Of a DNA stretch of 64,000 nucleotides, positions 56,618 to 64,000 are shown piece by piece. Each line of letters opens with the position of its first letter. The stretch's first letter is position 1. The translations under genes were made by a program, and so were the position numbers. The notes under the pieces were generated by a model, which was not told the DNA's origin, did not search any database, and saw only the letters and a list, made by a program, of their open reading frames with translations. Location: NCBI GenBank assembly GCA_025057975.1, contig JANWUV010000006.1:1-64000 (forward strand). Reading direction: 5' to 3'. The stretch comes from Chloracidobacterium sp. GTDB lineage: Bacteria; Acidobacteriota; Blastocatellia; Chloracidobacteriales; Chloracidobacteriaceae.

Positions 56618-56904
56618 AAGGCTTACGAGATAGAAAAGTGTCGTCGCCGGTGGGGTCAGGCGGCGATATACGGCGCAGTAGGCGAATTATTGGCGTTGCG
56701 CCTAAGCGAGGTCAAGGCAAGGCTACGCTCATAAACAGACCGCCTTGTCTACCGCTTTGGAAGACGCTGCGGCAGGCCTAAGTCAGGCTAGGCAGGCGTT
56801 GGTCGGCTTGGTATGATGCCGACCAATCAGCAGCGAATCCCAAAAATCACTGTTTTGCGCGCCGGCCCGTCCCCAAGATCGGGGCGGCGACTTTGTTGAC
56901 GGCC

Positions 56905-57315
56905 ATGAAAAAAGCATTCCGTGTGAGCAGACGGCGCAGGTCCTCCACGACCGAACGCGGCGAGGGACAGGCCCAACTGATTGGCGTTCTAGCGGTCGTC
57001 GCCATCATCGGCTTCATCCTGTTCAAGACCTTGCCCGTTTACTGGCGCGAACAAAACGTCAAAAATGAACTTGCCGAAATGGCGCGCAAGTATGCCATCG
57101 GGGCCAGAGGTTATACGAACGAAAAAGAACTTGAAACCCAGTGGAAGAAAATCAGTGATGAGTTTCAAGTTCCTGAAGACGCGAAATTTACATCGAAGCG
57201 ACAGGGCGGCAAGGTGATTCTCAACGTTCAATATACGGAGCCGATTAACTTTCTGGTGTACACCTACAATTGGGAAGTCAACGCCGAGGCGTCGGACGCG
57301 ACGGGGCGGTACTGA
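56905..57315 (+). CDS. Pseudopilin-like single-TM protein (DUF4845-like)
   Basis: A 136-residue protein: a basic N-terminus (MKKAFRVSRRRRSS) and one membrane helix (GQAQLIGVLAVVAIIGFILF), then a periplasmic alpha/beta part ending NFLVYTYNWEVNAEAS. The layout resembles DUF4845 and type IV pilin-like proteins, but there is no classical G-FTL-E prepilin site, so the pilin link is loose. The start is ATG 56905. It ends 17 bases before lysA and is probably co-transcribed with it. Confidence 0.65.
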   Translation: MKKAFRVSRRRRSSTTERGEGQAQLIGVLAVVAIIGFILFKTLPVYWREQNVKNELAEMARKYAIGARGYTNEKELETQWKKISDEFQVPEDAKFTSKRQGGKVILNVQYTEPINFLVYTYNWEVNAEASDATGRY

Positions 57316-57332
57316 GTGAGCGTCACCGCCGT

Positions 57333-58532
57333 ATGCTGTTTGACTATGTTAACGACCGGCTTTTTTTTGGTCTCAACCGGCGCGTTTGTCTGGCGGAAGT
57401 CGTCGAATCGCTGGAAGAGCCGTGCTACCTCTACGACCTGCGCCACTTTACGCAGCGTTACCACGAGTTTAGGGCGGCGTTTGCCGACCTGCGACATACA
57501 ATTCACTATGCAGTAAAGGCGAACGCCCATCCGGTTTTCCTACGGCGGGTCGTCGAACTGGGCGGCGGCGCGGATGTCGTGTCGGGCGGCGAGTTGCGGC
57601 GGGCGCTCGATTGCGGCGTCCCGCCGGAGCGCATCATCTTTTCGGGCGTCGGCAAGTCGCAGGCGGAACTGCGGCTGGCGCTGGCGTCCGGCATCAAACA
57701 AATCAATGTGGAGTCCGTCGGCGAGATGCGCCGCATCATCGCCTTAGCGGAGGCGCTTGACCGACCGGCCCGGGTGGCGTTCCGGTTTAATCCATCCGTG
57801 AACGCCGAAACCCATCCCTACATTGCAACCGGCTTTCGGAATCACAAATTCGGCATTGACGCCGAAGCTGTGATGGCGTGCTTGGCGCTGGCCGAGCAGG
57901 CCGCCGGCCGAGTGCAAGTCGTCGGCGTGTCTTTGCACATCGGCTCCCAGATCGTTGACGTCGAGAACTTCGCCGAAGCCTTGCGAAACACGCGCCCGTT
58001 GGTGACCGCGCTGCGTGAGCGCGGCTTTCCGCTCGCCACGTTCGACGTCGGCGGAGGCTTCGGCATTCACTACGACACCGGGGATGAAACCCGCGAGCTG
58101 TCGAACTTTGCGCGCTATGCTGAGGTAGTGCGGCGCAACGTGCAGGACTTAGCGGACGAAATTCTCTTTGAGCCGGGCCGCTTTCTGGTGGCGCGGTGCG
58201 GCATCCTGCTGGCCCGCGTGGAGTATGTCAAGATGACGCCCTACAAAACCTTTGTCATTGTCAACACCGGCATGCACCATTTGATTCGGCCGGCGCTCTA
58301 CCAAGCGCGCCATCGGATTTTGCCGGTGGTGCGTCGTCCGACGCCCGTGCGCACGGTGGATGTGGTCGGGCCGCTGTGCGAGTCGTCCGATTTTTTGGCG
58401 CAGGGCATCGAACTGCCGGAAGTGTGGGAAGGCGACTGGCTGGCGATCGCCGACGCCGGCGCTTACGCGCGGAGTATGGCGAGCGAATACAACCTGCATC
58501 CCTTCCCTGACGAACGTTTCATCGTAGAATAA
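57333..58532 (+). CDS. lysA: Diaminopimelate decarboxylase
   Basis: A 399-residue PLP enzyme that makes lysine from meso-diaminopimelate. HYAVKANAHP carries the PLP lysine (near residue 61); VSGGELRRAL, HIGSQIVDVENF, FDVGGGFGIHYD and VGPLCESSDF are family blocks, the last with the catalytic Cys. Length is normal. The ATG at 57333 is chosen; the open frame begins further back but overlaps the previous gene. It is the only lysine gene in the window. Confidence 0.92.
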   Translation: MLFDYVNDRLFFGLNRRVCLAEVVESLEEPCYLYDLRHFTQRYHEFRAAFADLRHTIHYAVKANAHPVFLRRVVELGGGADVVSGGELRRALDCGVPPERIIFSGVGKSQAELRLALASGIKQINVESVGEMRRIIALAEALDRPARVAFRFNPSVNAETHPYIATGFRNHKFGIDAEAVMACLALAEQAAGRVQVVGVSLHIGSQIVDVENFAEALRNTRPLVTALRERGFPLATFDVGGGFGIHYDTGDETRELSNFARYAEVVRRNVQDLADEILFEPGRFLVARCGILLARVEYVKMTPYKTFVIVNTGMHHLIRPALYQARHRILPVVRRPTPVRTVDVVGPLCESSDFLAQGIELPEVWEGDWLAIADAGAYARSMASEYNLHPFPDERFIVE

Positions 58533-58652
58533 CCATCCGGCGGGCGTCGTCCTTTGGGCGCGCAGGCGTCCACGCCCGCATCACGCCGTATGTTGGCGGG
58601 CGGAAAAAACCGTGTTCCAAGCAGGCGGCGGATTTATGTGAGGAAGCCGGGC

Positions 58653-59798
58653 ATGGTTTGTGCGCAAGGGCTGCGCTGGTTGGTCGGGGTGCTGGTGGTT
58701 GTCGCCGCATTGGGAGCAGGATGGGCGTCGTCTTCGGCGCAGAGCGGTCGGAAGCGTGAGACGCCGCCCCGTCGGTATGAACCGCCCAAGCCGAAGTCCG
58801 AGCCGCCAGCCGAGCCGTCCACGACGCCGCCCGCCGAACCGGCGCGGCCGCGCGTCGTTACACCGCCGGAGGAAACCGGCGTCCCCGCTTCCCAGGCGGA
58901 AGACACGCTCAACATTCAAACCCAGCTTGTTTCAGTGCCTTTCGCCGTTGTGGACAAGCGCAACCGCTACATCAACAACCTGACGGCGCAGGACATTCAA
59001 GTGCTGGAAAACGGCAAGCCGCAGGAAATCTTTTCATTTACCCGCGAAAGCGACCTGCCGCTGACCTTCGCCTTGGTGTTCGACATCAGCGGTAGTCAGC
59101 AGTACAGCATCGCCGAGCAACGGGCGGCCGCCAAAGCGTTTCTCCGTCAGGTGCTGCGACCGGAAAAAGACCTAGCCGGCGTTGTGACGTTTCGCCGCGA
59201 CATCGAGATGCGCCAAAAACTCACCAACAACTTGGCGGCGCTGGAACGCGCCATTGACGATGTGCGGTTTGAGTCCGGCGGCTACGTGTATGGGGGGACG
59301 CCGCCGCTTGATCCGTCCATCACTGGAACAAGCCTGTTTGATACGGTGTACGTCGTCTCCAGTGAAATGCTGCCGCGCGAAGCCGGACGGCGTGTGATCA
59401 TCTTGCTCACGGACGGCGAAGATACGACCAGTCGGTACAAACTCAGTGAAGCAATTGATATGGCGCTGCGCTCCGATGTGCAGGTGTACGCCGTCGGGAT
59501 TCCCGGCGGTGTTCCGAACGGCTTCGGCGGCGTCACCGTCACCGGACTGGACCGCCGGACGCTGGAGCGACTGTGTGAGTCCACCGGCGGGCGGGCCTTC
59601 TTCCCACGCAGTCCGGCCGAGTACGCCGCCGCGTTTCAGCAGATTGAGACGGATTTGCGCTACCAGTACATCGTGACCTACAGCCCTTCCAATCCGTCCC
59701 GTGATGGAAGCTTTCGGACGATTGCCGTGAAGATTACGCGCCCCGGTGAGGCAAAGGAATGGCGTGTGTTTGCACGCAAGGGGTACTACGCCAAGTAG
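58653..59798 (+). CDS. Exported VWFA-related protein of acidobacterial type, second copy
   Basis: A 381-residue protein: signal peptide (RWLVGVLVVVAALGAGWASS), a Pro-rich linker of about 70 residues, the block VPFAVVDKRNRYINNLTAQD IQVLENGKPQEI, and a VWFA domain with MIDAS LVFDISGSQQ and LLTDGEDTTS. It ends in a basic C-terminus (KEWRVFARKGYYAK). It shares the architecture of 30585-31649, which ends KVKARDGYMVRR. AGGAAG lies just before ATG 58653. The role is unknown. Confidence 0.87.
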   Translation: MVCAQGLRWLVGVLVVVAALGAGWASSSAQSGRKRETPPRRYEPPKPKSEPPAEPSTTPPAEPARPRVVTPPEETGVPASQAEDTLNIQTQLVSVPFAVVDKRNRYINNLTAQDIQVLENGKPQEIFSFTRESDLPLTFALVFDISGSQQYSIAEQRAAAKAFLRQVLRPEKDLAGVVTFRRDIEMRQKLTNNLAALERAIDDVRFESGGYVYGGTPPLDPSITGTSLFDTVYVVSSEMLPREAGRRVIILLTDGEDTTSRYKLSEAIDMALRSDVQVYAVGIPGGVPNGFGGVTVTGLDRRTLERLCESTGGRAFFPRSPAEYAAAFQQIETDLRYQYIVTYSPSNPSRDGSFRTIAVKITRPGEAKEWRVFARKGYYAK

Positions 59799-59926
59799 AA
59801 CCGGTTTTCAATGGTCGGACGCCGGTGATATGGAGCGATCCCGGTGCCGGCCGGCAGTGACCGGATGCAGCGCCCTGCGCTATGCTCCGGCCGCTGGTTG
59901 ATTCATCCCGCGAGGAACCCACCGCT

Positions 59927-61357
59927 ATGGCGCGCGCCAAAATCGTGGCCACCATCGGGCCGGCCTCACGCTCCCCGGAAGTCCTCCGTACGCTGCTGAC
60001 CTCCGGCGTCAATGTCGCTCGGATCAACATGTCGCACGGTACGCACGAAGGTCACGCCGAGGTCATCCAATTGCTGCGTCATTTGGCCGGGGAACTCCAC
60101 CAGCCGCTGGCGATTTTGCTTGACCTGTGCGGCCCGAAAATCCGTACTGGACGGCTCATCGGGGGCGAGCCGGTCACGCTGGTTGCCGGGCGCCGGATTG
60201 TCATTACGCCGGAGGATATTCCCGGCAACGCCGAGCGCATCAGTTGCAGCTATGACGGCCTGGCGTACGATGCTAAGCCAGGCGACCGCATTTTGCTTGA
60301 CGACGGCTTGATCGAACTGAGCGTCACAGCCGTTCACGGCAGCGATGTGGAGTGCCTGATCCTCAACGGCGGCGTTCTCGGCGAGCGCAAAGGCGTCAAC
60401 CTGCCCAGCATTCCGACCTCGCTGCCCTCAATGACCGACAAAGACCGCGACGACCTGCGGTTTGGTCTTGCGCAGGGAGTGGACTATGTGGCGCTGTCGT
60501 TTGTACGTTCGGCGGAGGATTGCCGACAGTGTAAAAACTACATCGCCGAGTTGGGCGCGCAGACGCCGCTCATTGCCAAGATTGAGAAGCCGGAGGCGCT
60601 CAACCACTTGGATGAAATTCTTGACATCGTGGACGGCGTCATGGTGGCGCGCGGCGACTTGGGCGTGGAAGCCGAAACCGAGCGCGTCCCGATTTTTCAG
60701 AAAGAAATCATCCGCCATGCAAACCGCAAGGGGCGGATTGTCATCACGGCGACGCAGATGCTGCAGTCTATGGTAGAGAATCCGCGTCCGACGCGCGCCG
60801 AAGCTTCTGACGTGGCCAACGCCATCCTGGACGGTACGGACGCCGTGATGCTGTCGGCCGAATCGGCCGCCGGGAAATACCCGATCGAAGCCGTCAGGAC
60901 GATGCGCCGGATTATAGACTACACCGAGGAAGCCTTCGCCGGTCAGCAGTCGTGGCGTGCTGGGGTGGGCAAGTTTATGAGCTTGCAGGGCGCTTCTTCG
61001 TTGCGGGCGCTGTCCGAAGCCGCCGTCTTTGCGGCGGAAAACGTCGGCGCGCGCGTCATTGCGGTGTTTACCGAAGGCGGCAAAATGGCGCGAGCGCTGG
61101 CGCTGCTGCGCCCAAAACAGCGAATTGCGGCGATTACAGCCAACGTCAGTGTTTATCAGCAACTGTCCGCCGTGTGGGGCGTTGAGCCGCTGCTGATGCC
61201 GAATCCCAAGGAGATGAGTCAATTGTTCGCCGAAGGAATCGAGATGCTTTTGCGCCTTGGATGGATTGAACAAGGCGAACGGCTGGTCGTCCTAGCCGGT
61301 AAGATCAAGGGCCTGCCTGTGAACAATCTGGTACACCTGCAACGAGTTGGGGAATGA
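59927..61357 (+). CDS. pyk: Pyruvate kinase
   Basis: A 476-residue glycolytic enzyme forming pyruvate and ATP from PEP and ADP. RAKIVATIGPASRSPEVL is the start; ARINMSHGTHEGH, LDLCGPKIRTGRL, AKIEKPEALNHLDEIL (active-site Lys), MVARGDLGVEAE and TATQMLQSMVENPRPTRAEA are all present. The C-terminal allosteric domain is complete. GAGGAA precedes ATG 59927. Normal length. Confidence 0.96.
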   Translation: MARAKIVATIGPASRSPEVLRTLLTSGVNVARINMSHGTHEGHAEVIQLLRHLAGELHQPLAILLDLCGPKIRTGRLIGGEPVTLVAGRRIVITPEDIPGNAERISCSYDGLAYDAKPGDRILLDDGLIELSVTAVHGSDVECLILNGGVLGERKGVNLPSIPTSLPSMTDKDRDDLRFGLAQGVDYVALSFVRSAEDCRQCKNYIAELGAQTPLIAKIEKPEALNHLDEILDIVDGVMVARGDLGVEAETERVPIFQKEIIRHANRKGRIVITATQMLQSMVENPRPTRAEASDVANAILDGTDAVMLSAESAAGKYPIEAVRTMRRIIDYTEEAFAGQQSWRAGVGKFMSLQGASSLRALSEAAVFAAENVGARVIAVFTEGGKMARALALLRPKQRIAAITANVSVYQQLSAVWGVEPLLMPNPKEMSQLFAEGIEMLLRLGWIEQGERLVVLAGKIKGLPVNNLVHLQRVGE

Positions 61358-61453
61358 CGGCGCGGTTTCAACGCCGGCTTGGTGACGCCGCGCTGAAGTG
61401 ATACTTAAGGGCTTTGTAACTAGACCTTTTTACGCGCTGGAAAGGAAATGGTT

Positions 61454-62458
61454 ATGGAAGCCGCAACGGCCGCTGCATCGCCGATTCCGGCGGTTGTCCT
61501 GTCGGGTTTTCTAGGTAGTGGCAAAACCACCTTGCTGCTCGCCGTCCTACACCACTTGCGCCGTTTGGGCCGAAAAGTGGCTGTGTTGATGAATGAGTTC
61601 GGCGACATCAGTATTGACGGGGAACTGCTCCGGGGTGAAGGCTTTAGCGTTCTAGAACTGAGCGACGGCTGCATTTGCTGCCAGATGGGAGAAGACTTCG
61701 TTCAGGCGTTTACCGAAGTCGCCGCCCGCGGCCCGGAAATGATCTTTGTCGAAGCAACCGGGTTGGCCGATCCGGTGGATTTGCTCGATCAAGCCACCGC
61801 GCCACATTTGCTCGACCGCGTGACCATCGCCAAAATGGTTACGGTCACCGACCCGAAGAACTTCACGCGCCTGTCTAAAGTCTTGAAAGCCATTGTTAAA
61901 CGCCAAACGCAGTTTGCCGATGTAGTTGTTATTGGGAAGGCGGATGAAGCCACGCCGGAGCAAATCGCCGACATTCGGCGCTACGTTGCGGAGAACAACC
62001 CATATGCGCCAGTGTATCTGGCGACGCACGGCCGCGTTGCCGGCGATGAGGACTTTCACTGGCTGCTGGCGGATGTCGAGCCAGCGGAACGCGAGCGTCG
62101 CCGCGCCGCTATGCGGGCCAACCTCGAAGCCTTTGGCGGGGACGAGTACAAAGCGCACACAGATTTTCACTCCATGTCGTGCCGATTGCTGCACCCACTC
62201 GTCCGCGAGCGCTTTGAGAGCTTTATGCGTAACTTGCCGCCCGAAATCGTACGCGCCAAAGGTTTCCTCCGCTTTGACGGTGAGGAAGGTTTGTGGGTGA
62301 TGATGTATGTCAACGGCGACCTCTACCTTCGCCCTGTCACGCTGTCGCCCTCGCCTGAAGAACACCTTGTTTTCATCGGCGCTCAACTAGATCACGCCCG
62401 GTTGGCGCAGGACCTAACCGCCTGCGAAGCGCGGCGACGTGCGCTGGCCGTCCTGTAG
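61454..62458 (+). CDS. CobW/COG0523 family GTPase (metal chaperone)
   Basis: A 334-residue G3E GTPase. Walker A GFLGSGKTTLLLAVL, MNEFGDISIDGELL, the metal-binding CxCC motif in LSDGCICCQMGEDF, and the base-recognition GKADEAT are clear. The C-terminal CobW_C domain follows. COG0523 proteins deliver or insert Zn, Co or other metals; the metal cannot be read. The ATG at 61454 is chosen because AAGGAA abuts the alternative ATG at 61448. Confidence 0.92.
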   Translation: MEAATAAASPIPAVVLSGFLGSGKTTLLLAVLHHLRRLGRKVAVLMNEFGDISIDGELLRGEGFSVLELSDGCICCQMGEDFVQAFTEVAARGPEMIFVEATGLADPVDLLDQATAPHLLDRVTIAKMVTVTDPKNFTRLSKVLKAIVKRQTQFADVVVIGKADEATPEQIADIRRYVAENNPYAPVYLATHGRVAGDEDFHWLLADVEPAERERRRAAMRANLEAFGGDEYKAHTDFHSMSCRLLHPLVRERFESFMRNLPPEIVRAKGFLRFDGEEGLWVMMYVNGDLYLRPVTLSPSPEEHLVFIGAQLDHARLAQDLTACEARRRALAVL

Positions 62459-62509
62459 CCCAACCATTCCGACTTGGATGCCTTGTCTCGGCGCATCCGT
62501 CCCACGCTT

Positions 62510-63616
62510 ATGCCCAGTAAATCACGCAAATCAAAAACATCGCCCAAGTTGGCGACGCCGTCGCTGGAAAAGCTTTTGGAGAAAGGCGACGCCTACTTTG
62601 AGGAAGGGGAGTTGGATGAGGCGGAAGCAGCATACGCCAAAGCTCTAGCGCTGGCACCGCAGTCGCCCGAAGTGCTGGTTCGGCTTGGGGCGTTGCTACT
62701 CGATACCGAGCGGTACAACGAAGGCGTGGGTTATCTGCGCGAGGTTGAGCGTTTGTCGCCAAACGATGTCCGCCCCCTGCATCTGTTGGGTGCTTTCTAC
62801 ATCGAAGAAGGCGAATTCGCACTGGCTGAGGAGTATTTTAAACGCGCGCTCAAACTAGAGCCGAATGAAGCGTTAAGCCACTACAACTACGGCAATTTTC
62901 TCTCGGAAGCCGGTCGGTTGTCTGAGGCTGAAGCCGCTTACCGACGCGCCGTTGAGCTTGGTCCGGATGAGCCGTTGCACTACCTTGGGTTGGGCGGCCT
63001 GCTGGCCGACATGGAAAGGTACGACGAAGCGCTCCAGCAGTTTCAGATTGCACTTGAGCTGTCCCCGGACGACCCGCGTGTGCACCTCGACTTGGGCGAC
63101 TTGCTAATGGCGATGGAGCGCGTTGAGGAGGCCATCGCCGCCTACCGCGAGTCCGTCGCGTTAGATCCGCATAATCCACTCGCACGCTATGGTTTGGGCG
63201 CCGCCTTGCTTGCTAGGGGCGAAGCGCGCGCTGCTGCCTGTGAACTGAAGGAGGCGATTGCGGGCGGACTTGAAGTGCCGTTGACCTTTGTCAAGCTAGG
63301 CATTGCGCTCCGTATGGCCGACCAACTTGACGAGTCCCGCGAGGCGTTTCAGCAGGCGTATGAGTTGCTGGAGGAGGAGCGGTCGCAGGGCGGTGATCCA
63401 AGTGATATGTGCTGTGAGGAAATTATTACCTTGCTGGGGCTTGGACGAGTACAGGTAGCGTACGAAGTAGCTGACGGCTTGCAGGGTGAGGAACTTGACC
63501 CGCGCGCCATTGCCGAATTGCGGATGGACCTGAAGGCTATGGCAGCCCTTGGCGTAGAAGGCGCTGCCGAGGTGCTTGACAGACTTGCTTTGCCGCCCGG
63601 AGAGTTGATTCACTAA
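62510..63616 (+). CDS. TPR-repeat protein
   Basis: A 368-residue soluble protein with a basic N-terminus (PSKSRKSKTSPKLATP) and about eight to ten tetratricopeptide repeats from residue 20 to 250, of the form A..Y...L.L.P....A (for example GELDEAEAAYAKALALAPQS, GRLSEAEAAYRRAVELGPDE). The last 100 residues are helical without clear TPR signatures. It is a protein-interaction scaffold, with no enzyme motif. A TTG start at 62474 is the alternative. The rpsR leader follows directly. Confidence 0.88.
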   Translation: MPSKSRKSKTSPKLATPSLEKLLEKGDAYFEEGELDEAEAAYAKALALAPQSPEVLVRLGALLLDTERYNEGVGYLREVERLSPNDVRPLHLLGAFYIEEGEFALAEEYFKRALKLEPNEALSHYNYGNFLSEAGRLSEAEAAYRRAVELGPDEPLHYLGLGGLLADMERYDEALQQFQIALELSPDDPRVHLDLGDLLMAMERVEEAIAAYRESVALDPHNPLARYGLGAALLARGEARAAACELKEAIAGGLEVPLTFVKLGIALRMADQLDESREAFQQAYELLEEERSQGGDPSDMCCEEIITLLGLGRVQVAYEVADGLQGEELDPRAIAELRMDLKAMAALGVEGAAEVLDRLALPPGELIH

Positions 63617-63661
63617 GCCGGTCGCTCGCCGTGCGAGCACGGTCATACAGCTAGCACCGGC
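63617..63661 (+). promoter_or_regulatory. Structured leader upstream of rpsR
   Basis: GCCGGT (63617-63622) can pair with ACCGGC (63656-63661), enclosing a perfect hairpin GCTCGC-CGT-GCGAGC (63624-63638). It starts at the stop of the TPR gene and ends about 30 bases before rpsR. Many ribosomal-protein genes are autoregulated through such leaders; here it could bind S18 or the S6-S18 pair, or serve as an attenuator. Function is inference only. Confidence 0.45.
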
Positions 63662-63692
63662 TCACCCTGAAAGCTTCCTAAAGGAGAAAAAT

Positions 63693-64000
63693 ATGGCTGA
63701 AGTCTCGGAGACAATAGAAAGTGTGGAAACCTCAACAGAGGCCGCACAAGCACAAGAGCACCCTTCACCAGCGCCGGCGGTCGCTGGCGCGGCGCGGCGC
63801 AGCGCTGGCGGAACCACCGGACGCTCCGCTAGCAATCGGCGAGTGGGGCGGCGAAAGAAGCGGTGCCCGCTGCTGGAGGCCAAGATTGACTATATTGACT
63901 ACAAGGACGTAAAGCTGCTGGAACGCTTCATCGGTGAGAACAAACGCATCCTGCCGCGTCGTTTGACGGGCGTGAGCCCGACAATGCAGCGGCGGCTGGC
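63693..64000 (+). CDS. rpsR: 30S ribosomal protein S18, N-terminal part
   Basis: The gene begins at ATG 63693 with AAAGGAG upstream and runs off the right edge after about 102 codons. KRCPLLEAKIDYIDYKDVKL, LLERFIGENKRILPRRLTG and SPTMQRRLA are standard S18. An Ala/Ser/Thr/Pro-rich extension of about 50 residues precedes the conserved core, so the protein is longer at the N-terminus than the usual 75-80 residues. S6 (rpsF), which often precedes it, is not the upstream neighbour. Confidence 0.95.
   Translation, partial: MAEVSETIESVETSTEAAQAQEHPSPAPAVAGAARRSAGGTTGRSASNRRVGRRKKRCPLLEAKIDYIDYKDVKLLERFIGENKRILPRRLTGVSPTMQRRL

Overview
The window is about 64 kb of GC-rich bacterial chromosome, densely packed with genes on both strands. 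The best fit is an acidobacterium, possibly a Chloracidobacterium-like thermophile. That is an inference from two secreted VWFA proteins of the type described in Acidobacteria (30585-31649 and 58653-59798), a SecF with an enlarged periplasmic region, and a general Gram-negative gene set (ResB, D-Ala-D-Ala ligase, PilT). No 16S rRNA or photosynthesis gene is present to confirm it. No rRNA operon, CRISPR array, prophage or complete insertion sequence was seen.

Layout. 1-2.4 kb: start of a Uma2-type gene and an ABC-F ATPase. 2.6-8.7 kb (+): small I9-like protein, DHH phosphoesterase, NAD(P)HX repair enzyme and three TlpA-type thioredoxin paralogues in tandem. 8.8-12.2 kb (-): DnaC-like ATPase, NAD kinase and a receiver-histidine kinase. 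12.5-14.3 kb: tRNA-Met with a terminator, then fumarase. 14.4-21.5 kb (-): IleS, short-form HisG overlapping a YbjN-like secreted protein, an Rpn-type nuclease and an acyltransferase. 21.7-25.4 kb: a 1,221-residue secreted nuclease/phosphatase-like protein with a strong terminator. 25.5-28.2 kb (+): a cluster of very small genes, several encoding membrane peptides, around an alpha/beta hydrolase. 28.2-31.6 kb: SH3 lipoprotein-like protein, Ddl and a VWFA protein.

31.7-35.6 kb (-): TPR protein, NDP-sugar epimerase-like enzyme and a STAS/anti-sigma-kinase partner-switch pair. 35.8-41.4 kb (+): membrane-anchored hydrolase, YhbH/DUF444 protein, NrdR, PilT, a zinc-finger plus receiver-like protein and a DUF3299 protein. 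41.8-44.8 kb (-): secDF. 45-56.6 kb: an exported barrel-like protein, then a long minus-strand run (ResB, giant NorD-like VWA protein, YpsA-like protein, oligopeptide ABC ATPase, HU, HIT protein, 1,055-residue GAF/PAS/coiled-coil/pseudo-receiver protein). 56.9-64 kb (+): pseudopilin-like protein, LysA, second VWFA protein, pyruvate kinase, CobW GTPase, TPR protein and the start of rpsR behind a structured leader.

Most genes are housekeeping. The less explained material is the micro-gene cluster at 25.5-28.1 kb, the tandem thioredoxin family, the NorD-like protein with an N-terminal repeat array, and three atypical receiver domains, one of them beside pilT. None of these is proven to be a new system. 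Start codons were chosen by ribosome-binding sites and family lengths, so they are less certain than stops.
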